A DNA stretch of 55,907 nt from Corallococcus terminator (lineage in GTDB: Bacteria > Myxococcota > Myxococcia > Myxococcales > Myxococcaceae). Positions 50,939 to 55,907 of the stretch are shown here, one piece after another (positions within the stretch are counted from its first letter, which is position 1; the number at the start of each line of letters is the position of its first letter). The notes under the pieces were generated by a model that saw only the letters and a list, made by a program, of their open reading frames with translations, made no database searches and was not told where the DNA came from. Made by a program: the position numbers and the translations under genes. Where the stretch lies: contig NZ_RAVZ01000012.1 of NCBI RefSeq assembly GCF_003611635.1, positions 1 through 55,907 on the forward strand. The letters run 5' to 3'.

Positions 50939-51814
50939 TCAGCTCCAGCCATCCACCAGCGGACGGCCGTCCAGCTCTCTGCGAAGCAGCTCCAGGTAGC
51001 GCCACCGCCGCGACCGGGGCAGCGCCAGGATGTCCGTCTCCGACCAGTGGTAGTGGAACGCCAGGACGTGCACCTCCGTCTCCAGCCGCTCCGCCCCACC
51101 CCGCAGCTCGCGTGCCAGGAGCGCGAACGGATCCAGCTCCAGCTCCAGCCACGCCGAACACCGGGGACAGCGCGCCAGGAGCCCCAGGTCCGGCGCCGTC
51201 GTTCCCTCCGCCAGCGCCAGCGCCACCGCGTGCCGGGACTTCGCGGGCAGCGCCCTCCAATCCCCGGGCGACAGCGGCCGTCCCTCCACCTCCACCAGCC
51301 GCGACCACAGGAGCGCGGAGCGTTCCTCGCGCGAGCCCTCCACATCCCAAAGCACCGCGTCGTCCTCCCCCGTCGGCTCGCGCACTTCGGCATGTCCCTC
51401 CGGCAGCACCACGCGAAGGACTTCCGGGGCCGCGTCCGGCCGCTCCGGCGCCAGCGCGGACAGGCACACGTCCACGTCCGCCATCGCGCCACAACCCGGC
51501 GCCGGGCAGCGCGCCACCAGCATCAGCCGGTCCCCATACATCCGGGCCCGCAGGTGCAGGGCCAGGTGGTGCCGGTCCCCGCGCGTCAGCGCCGCCGCGA
51601 GCGACGCATCCACGTTCGGATACGCCCCCAACCGTCCCAGACACGAAGCGAGCAGCGCGCTCACGGTGCGCGGGCCCAACTGCTCGCCCGCCTGGGCCAG
51701 CGCCCACTCCTCGCGGCCGGTGAGCGGGCGCAGCTCGCCCTGGCGGTGGCACCGTCCGTCCTCGTCGAAGAGGCCGTGGGGCAGCAGCACCGGGATGGGG
51801 GGCTCGAAGAGCAC
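50939..51814 (-). CDS. zinc-ribbon protein, probable baseplate hub assembly chaperone
   Basis: A 291-aa protein from a GTG one base after the tube stop. Two cysteine pairs (C-x4-C in LVARCPAPGCGAMADVDV and C-x2-C in LLARCPRCSAWLELEL) probably form one zinc ribbon. The N-terminus has REEWALAQAGEQLGPRTVSA and the C-terminus a helical region with YHWSETDILALPRSRRWRYL, which is typical of T4-family baseplate hub assembly chaperones (gp28/Mu-gp41 kind). I infer that it helps to load the tube or hub rather than being part of the particle. Confidence 0.7.
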   Translation of the reverse strand: MLFEPPIPVLLPHGLFDEDGRCHRQGELRPLTGREEWALAQAGEQLGPRTVSALLASCLGRLGAYPNVDASLAAALTRGDRHHLALHLRARMYGDRLMLVARCPAPGCGAMADVDVCLSALAPERPDAAPEVLRVVLPEGHAEVREPTGEDDAVLWDVEGSREERSALLWSRLVEVEGRPLSPGDWRALPAKSRHAVALALAEGTTAPDLGLLARCPRCSAWLELELDPFALLARELRGGAERLETEVHVLAFHYHWSETDILALPRSRRWRYLELLRRELDGRPLVDGWS

Positions 51815-51815
51815 G

Positions 51816-52307
51816 TCAGGCCACCGGCTCGCTGGTGAAGCCCTCGTGCTGGAGTTCGACGATGGAGACGAGGATCTCGTTCGCTTCCGCCGCGAGCTCC
51901 GACATCGCGGTGAACTTCGACACCCACGCGTTGTGGAGGATGAACTTCTTCACCGGCTTGTTCTGGTCCAGGTCGTAGACGAGGATCTCCACGGTGCGCC
52001 GGTACTCAGGCTCCACGGCCCGCAGGCCGGGGGTGGCCTCGTGGCGGATGAGCTGGGTGGCCCAGTCCAGGAAGGACGTGTCGTTGGTGAGCCCCGCCTC
52101 CAGCGTGACGGTGTCGTAGTGCACGCGGCCCGGGGACAACTCATCCACGGAGCTCAGGTTGTTGCCGGCGCGGAACTTCACCACCTCCACGGTGCCGGTG
52201 AGGCCGGAGATCTTCCGGCACGCGTACACCTCCACGTTGTTGAGGAGCACGCGGAAGTTGAAGTTCCGGAAGGGATCTCGCTTCGTGGATTCGACGAATC
52301 GGGGCAT
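51816..52307 (-). CDS. inner-tube protein 2 (T4 gp19-like)
   Basis: A 163-aa tail-tube protein (Hcp/gp19 fold). It has the conserved sequence KRDPFRNFNFRVLLNNVEVY, then ISGLTGTVEVVKFRAGNNLS and VTLEAGLTNDTSFLDWATQL, with the end HNAWVSKFTAMSELAAEANE. The start at 52307 fits the family; the longer frame is a shadow. GAGGT lies about 8 bases upstream. It is shorter than tube 1 and probably forms the specialised initiator ring next to the baseplate, as the Afp5-type tube does. Confidence 0.85.
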   Translation of the reverse strand: MPRFVESTKRDPFRNFNFRVLLNNVEVYACRKISGLTGTVEVVKFRAGNNLSSVDELSPGRVHYDTVTLEAGLTNDTSFLDWATQLIRHEATPGLRAVEPEYRRTVEILVYDLDQNKPVKKFILHNAWVSKFTAMSELAAEANEILVSIVELQHEGFTSEPVA

Positions 52308-52336
52308 GGCTGGCACCTCGAAGGAAGCAGGGGACG

Positions 52337-52900
52337 TCAGGCAGGCGTCGTGGACGGCGCGGGTTTCGTGGGGGACGGACGGGGCACCGGCTCCCAGCCT
52401 TCGTGGGTGAGCTCCACCGTCATCAGCGCCACCTCCCCCGCCATGGCGTCCAGTTTGGGCAGCGCGTGGTACTTGCTCACCCACGCGTTGTGGACGTGGA
52501 AGCTGCGGATGCGCGCCGACGCCGGGCCGGGCGCCGGGACTTCGGTGGGATGGGCGTACTCGTCCCACAGGTCGATGAAGACATCGCGCTTCACCGCCTC
52601 GCCGGGCGCCTTGCCGGTGCGCGCGAACTCCAGCACCGCGCGCGCCCAGCGCTCCAGCGTGTCGTCCACCGCCAGGCCCTGCTCCAGGACGATGTTCTCC
52701 CAGGCCACCTTGTGGGGCTGGGCATAGCGGTGCAGGTTGTTGCCGCCCTCCCACACCTCGTAGGCGCCCACCTGGACGGTGAGCCCGGACACGGAGCGCA
52801 CGCCCGCCACGTAGTCACCGGCGGCGGACGTGTCCATGCGCAGGCGGAAGCGGTAGGTCCGCAGCGGATTGCGCGCGTTGGCGGGGACGGGCGTCGTCAT
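52337..52900 (-). CDS. inner-tube protein 1 (T4 gp19-like)
   Basis: A 187-aa tail-tube protein. Visible family parts are YRFRLRMDTSAAGDYVAGVR, VQVGAYEVWEGGNNLHRYAQ and NIVLEQGLAVDDTLERWARA, with the C-terminal FHVHNAWVSKYHALPKLDAM. It starts inside the sheath stop codon (TGATG). A Pro/Thr-rich tail (PSPTKPAPSTTPA) is unusual and may face the lumen or anchor cargo. It stacks into the inner tube that is pushed out when the sheath contracts. Confidence 0.85.
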   Translation of the reverse strand: MTTPVPANARNPLRTYRFRLRMDTSAAGDYVAGVRSVSGLTVQVGAYEVWEGGNNLHRYAQPHKVAWENIVLEQGLAVDDTLERWARAVLEFARTGKAPGEAVKRDVFIDLWDEYAHPTEVPAPGPASARIRSFHVHNAWVSKYHALPKLDAMAGEVALMTVELTHEGWEPVPRPSPTKPAPSTTPA

Positions 52901-55227
52901 CAGGCGGCCAGTTGGCTCTTCTGGCTGATTTCGAGGACCACGAACTCCGCGGGCTTGAGCGGCGCGAAGGCCACCTGCGCGGTGACGATGCCCGCGTCCA
53001 CGAGCTCCTGCGGGTTGGTGCTCCGGTCGCACACCACGCTGAAGGCCTCCTCTGGCGTGGTGCCCTGGAACGCGCCCTGGCGGAACAGGCCCAGCATGAA
53101 GGCCTGGATGGCGTTGCGGATCCGGCTCCAGAGGAACTCGTCGTTGGGTTCGAACACCGCCCACCGCAGGCCGCGCCGCAGCGACTCCTTGAGGAAGAGC
53201 GCGGTTCTGCGCACCGGGATGTAGCGCCACTCCGGATCCGGCGACAGCGTGCGGGAGCCCCACGACACGATGCCCACCCCGGGGAACTGGCGCAGGCAGT
53301 TGAGGTTCACCGGGTTGAGGATGTCCTGCTCCTCGTCGATGACCGGGTACTGGAGCCCCAGCGCCTCGGAGATGGACGCTTCGATGCCGGCGGGCGCCTT
53401 CCACACACCGCGCGTGTTGTCCGTGCGCGCGAAGAGGCCCGCGACATGGCCCGACGGGGGCACGAGCCGCGTGGGATTGCGGCCCACGCCCACCGGATCC
53501 ACCACGCGGATCCACGGGTAGAACATGGCGGAGTTCTTGGACCGCGACGGCAGGCCCTCGATGAACTGCTTGGCGTCGTCCGGGGCGACGGCGAAGTCCT
53601 TGTCCACGCCGCCGGGGCCGTCCGCCAGGAACAGGCAGTCACCCCGGTTGTCGCAGTACGCGATGCCGGTGGAGATGTACGCGACCTCGTTCTTGCCCGG
53701 CAGCGCCACCAGGTTGACGTCCTCGCCGTCCAGCGCATGCAGGCCCGTGCGCGTCCTGGCGTCACCCGCGAAGTCGGAGGTGTCCAGCGCCGTGCTGCCA
53801 TCGCTGCCGCCCAGGAGGCGCACCTGGGTGATGATCGTGGGCCGCACCAGCGGGTTGGCCGGTGAGTTCACCGCGTAGCCCCGCGCGCGCGGCGGGAAGC
53901 CCAGCAGCCGGAGCATGGGCGGCACCGTGGGCTGGAGCGTTTCGGAGATGGAGAGCTGGAGGCCGTCTTGGTTCGTCGACGTCAGCCCGGCGGCCCCGGC
54001 GGTGGCCGTGCCGGTGACGCCGGTGCCGCTCACCGCGAGCGTGGTGGTGCCCGCCGCGCCAGGCAGGCCGGTGATGAGGATGTTGCCCCCGGAGGCGATG
54101 ACCACCGACGCGACCTGGCCGGCGAGCGCGGCGGCGAGCGACGCGCGCAGCTCCTCGGGCGTCACCGCCGTGTCGTCGGCCGCGAGGATGGGGATGGGGA
54201 CGTCCGTGTCTCCACCCGGCGTGCCGAGCGTGATTTCGAGGTCCCCCGCATCCAGATCATAGGCGGTGGCCGGGGCGACGGGCTTCGCGATGGAGAGCGT
54301 GGGCCCGGTGGCCACCTTGAGGGAAATCTCCGGCGCGTCCGTGCCTTCGATGACGAAGGTGCCGGTGAGCGCCGCGGCCGTCACGGCGTTGCCGAGGAAG
54401 GTCTTGAACTCCGCGGCGGTCAGCAGGACCCTGCCATTGCTGAACGTCGCGGCCGGGACGGCGGCGACCACCAGGGCCTGCGTGACGGGGATGTCCAGCG
54501 TCGTGGGCTCCACGTCCGGCAGGGCGGCATCCGACGTCACGACCTGGAGCTTCGCGCCGTCATACAGGGTGTACTTGCCGCTGACCGGCACGAGGGCCTT
54601 GAGCCGGGGCACCTGGGCGGCGACGAGCACCGTCCCGGACGGCGACGCGGCCAGCTTCACCTGGTACTCGTCGAGGATCCGGATGTACCGGGAGATGTCG
54701 TTGATGCGCTCGCCGACGTAGTCCTCGACGGACGGATCCATGCGCAGATCGTCGAAGGTCTCCAGCGTCCGGGTGGCCCCGGCCTCCGTCCAGACGACGT
54801 CCACGCGGAACGCCTCGCTGGGGAAGTTGGTGGAGTCCGCCACGTGGATGCGCAGGAACTCCGACCACTCCCCCGCGCCCCGGGCCAGGAAGGTGAGCGC
54901 GTTGAGGCCGCCACCCGCGCGCGAGGCCAGGGCCGTGGAGGCGCCGGTCACCGCGTCCGACGGCAGCACGCGCACGACGTAGGCACGCCGGCCGCCCGAA
55001 TCGAAGAACGCCTCCACCGCCTGGGCGAGCAGCCCCGCCTCCCCGGGCTGGTGTCCACCGAACGCGCGCTCGTATTCCGCGAAGCCGGTGAGGAACCAGG
55101 CCATTCCCGGGATGCCGCGCGCCGCCTGCCCGATGAACGCCGCCGTGGAGGTGCCCACCCCTTCGATGGGGCGTGCACCGGCACTCTTCTCTTCGACATA
55201 CACGCCCGGATGCAATCGCTCTGGCAC
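52900..55227 (-). CDS. contractile tail sheath protein
   Basis: A 775-aa sheath subunit. The N-terminus ERLHPGVYVEEKSAGARPIE is the classical sheath opening, and the GTG at 55227 has AGGAGG 6 bases upstream; the upstream 35 codons of open frame overlap the previous gene and are not used. The conserved C-terminal core (about 640-775) includes NCLRQFPGVGIVSWGSRTLS, YIPVRRTALFLKESLRRGLR and RNAIQAFMLGLFRQGAFQGT. Residues about 190-480 are a large variable insertion, partly Ig/FN-like (TLDIPVTQALVVAAVPAATF), expected on the outside of the tube. At 775 aa it is longer than phage or Afp sheaths. The sheath supplies the driving force for injection. Confidence 0.93.
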   Translation of the reverse strand: MPERLHPGVYVEEKSAGARPIEGVGTSTAAFIGQAARGIPGMAWFLTGFAEYERAFGGHQPGEAGLLAQAVEAFFDSGGRRAYVVRVLPSDAVTGASTALASRAGGGLNALTFLARGAGEWSEFLRIHVADSTNFPSEAFRVDVVWTEAGATRTLETFDDLRMDPSVEDYVGERINDISRYIRILDEYQVKLAASPSGTVLVAAQVPRLKALVPVSGKYTLYDGAKLQVVTSDAALPDVEPTTLDIPVTQALVVAAVPAATFSNGRVLLTAAEFKTFLGNAVTAAALTGTFVIEGTDAPEISLKVATGPTLSIAKPVAPATAYDLDAGDLEITLGTPGGDTDVPIPILAADDTAVTPEELRASLAAALAGQVASVVIASGGNILITGLPGAAGTTTLAVSGTGVTGTATAGAAGLTSTNQDGLQLSISETLQPTVPPMLRLLGFPPRARGYAVNSPANPLVRPTIITQVRLLGGSDGSTALDTSDFAGDARTRTGLHALDGEDVNLVALPGKNEVAYISTGIAYCDNRGDCLFLADGPGGVDKDFAVAPDDAKQFIEGLPSRSKNSAMFYPWIRVVDPVGVGRNPTRLVPPSGHVAGLFARTDNTRGVWKAPAGIEASISEALGLQYPVIDEEQDILNPVNLNCLRQFPGVGIVSWGSRTLSPDPEWRYIPVRRTALFLKESLRRGLRWAVFEPNDEFLWSRIRNAIQAFMLGLFRQGAFQGTTPEEAFSVVCDRSTNPQELVDAGIVTAQVAFAPLKPAEFVVLEISQKSQLAA

Positions 55228-55243
55228 GTTCGTCCTCCTGGTT

Positions 55244-55907
55244 TCAGATGGCCCCGCGCTTGGCGGTGTCGACTTCGGTGACCGACGTTCCCGGGTGGCC
55301 GCCAGCGGCGCGTGAAGCGCCCCGCGGGACAAGCTCCACCTGTGGCTTCTCCACGAGCCGGGCGCTGGTGCGCGCGTTCAGCTCCTCCATCAGCGCGGAC
55401 ACCCGGTAGTCCACGCTGCAGCGGTACAGGTGGTTCAGCAGGTCGTCCCTGCGGCGCAACTGGGTCTGGAAGAAGAAGCACTCCTCCTGGAACACCAGCG
55501 TGCGGCCCCGCGTCCAGCCGCCCTCCACGGGACGGCTGAGCGTCACCTCGTCGCCGTCCACCGCCAGCGCCAGCGCCTGGAAGCGCCGCTTGCCAATGCG
55601 GTAGCCGTCCTCGCAGTCGCCCAGCACCACCACGTCCCCGGGCCGCAGCCGCGAGGGGGCGGTGACGGAGCGGCGCAGCGCGGGATCCAACGGCCCCACG
55701 GGCTCCGCCATCAGGTGCAGGTGCTCCACCGTGAACGCCAGCGGCGTCCCCGTGTCCGCACCCAGCGTCAGCACCATGTCGCTTCCGGCCACGGGGGCCC
55801 CCGGCGCCGCGACAGGGGACGCGGGCGTGGCCTCCACATCCAGGAGGGGCTGCGGCTCGCCATCCACCGACAGCCACACCACGCCCTCCCCCGCCTCCAG
55901 CCGCGCG
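55244..55907 (-). CDS. hypothetical protein of the tail-like cluster, 5' end outside the window
   Basis: The frame is open to the right edge, so the start lies beyond 55907; at least 220 residues are visible. It has strands and turns (RPGDVVVLGDCEDGYRIGKR, FQALALAVDGDEVTLSRPVE) and then a helical end (DLLNHLYRCSVDYRVSALME). I do not recognise the family. The stop lies 16 bp before the sheath start, whose ribosome site falls in the gap, so it belongs to the same transcript; a GTG at 55882 is a possible internal start. Genes for the tail terminator and AAA+ ATPase may lie upstream of it. Confidence 0.6.
   Translation of the reverse strand, partial: ARLEAGEGVVWLSVDGEPQPLLDVEATPASPVAAPGAPVAGSDMVLTLGADTGTPLAFTVEHLHLMAEPVGPLDPALRRSVTAPSRLRPGDVVVLGDCEDGYRIGKRRFQALALAVDGDEVTLSRPVEGGWTRGRTLVFQEECFFFQTQLRRRDDLLNHLYRCSVDYRVSALMEELNARTSARLVEKPQVELVPRGASRAAGGHPGTSVTEVDTAKRGAI

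Noticed and set aside
22606-55907. Prophage or type VI secretion system as explanation of the cluster
   Set aside because: No head, packaging, integrase or lysis genes are present, and no TssJLM membrane complex, TssBC-type split sheath or ClpV was seen; a single large sheath, LysM and Afp7-like protein fit an eCIS-type particle better.

Overview
The window looks like the chromosome of a myxobacterium of the Myxococcus/Corallococcus kind. This is inferred from very high GC, strongly GC-biased third codon positions (which produce long antisense open frames), a sigma factor of the type seen in Myxococcales coupled to a Ser/Thr kinase-TPR protein, and many large secreted lipoproteins. No rRNA, tRNA, CRISPR array or IS transposase was recognised.

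Positions 1-22.6 kb are a mixed accessory region, mostly on the + strand. They hold a secreted serine hydrolase, a reductase of the RibD-C/DHFR type, a sigma factor/kinase pair, an FAD oxidase, a MarR-protoglobin-thioredoxin-like operon, a TerB-like protein, lipoproteins (one with about 34 hexapeptide repeats), and a divergent LysR/RidA pair. The region is rich in broken genes: a small lipoprotein with an in-frame TAG, an outer-membrane-protein gene that is frameshifted and then fused to a DUF4082/FN3/DUF11 surface protein, and two gene graveyards (16.70-17.16 kb and 18.86-19.48 kb).

From 22.6 kb to the right edge, everything lies on the - strand in one tightly packed array with ATGA, GTGA or TGATG overlaps. 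It encodes a contractile phage-tail-like particle (extracellular contractile injection system, eCIS-like). In transcription order the genes are: partial unknown gene, sheath, two inner-tube proteins, a zinc-ribbon chaperone candidate, a small protein, an Afp7-like tube-cap/baseplate protein, a LysM protein, a gp27-like hub, gp25, baseplate J with a fused N-terminal beta-helix, a second baseplate J with a Gly/Thr linker, tail protein I with a fused beta-propeller and beta-helix, a 2551-residue DUF6519/beta-helix giant, two small proteins, a gp5/V-type spike, and six downstream proteins of unknown function.

The distinctive features are the separation of hub and spike by about 18.5 kb, the very heavy beta-helix/beta-propeller decoration of the baseplate, and the uncharacterised 3' module (22.6-28.8 kb). 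No AAA+ ATPase, tail terminator, PAAR tip, DUF4157 protease or recognisable toxin is visible. Some of these may lie beyond the right edge.
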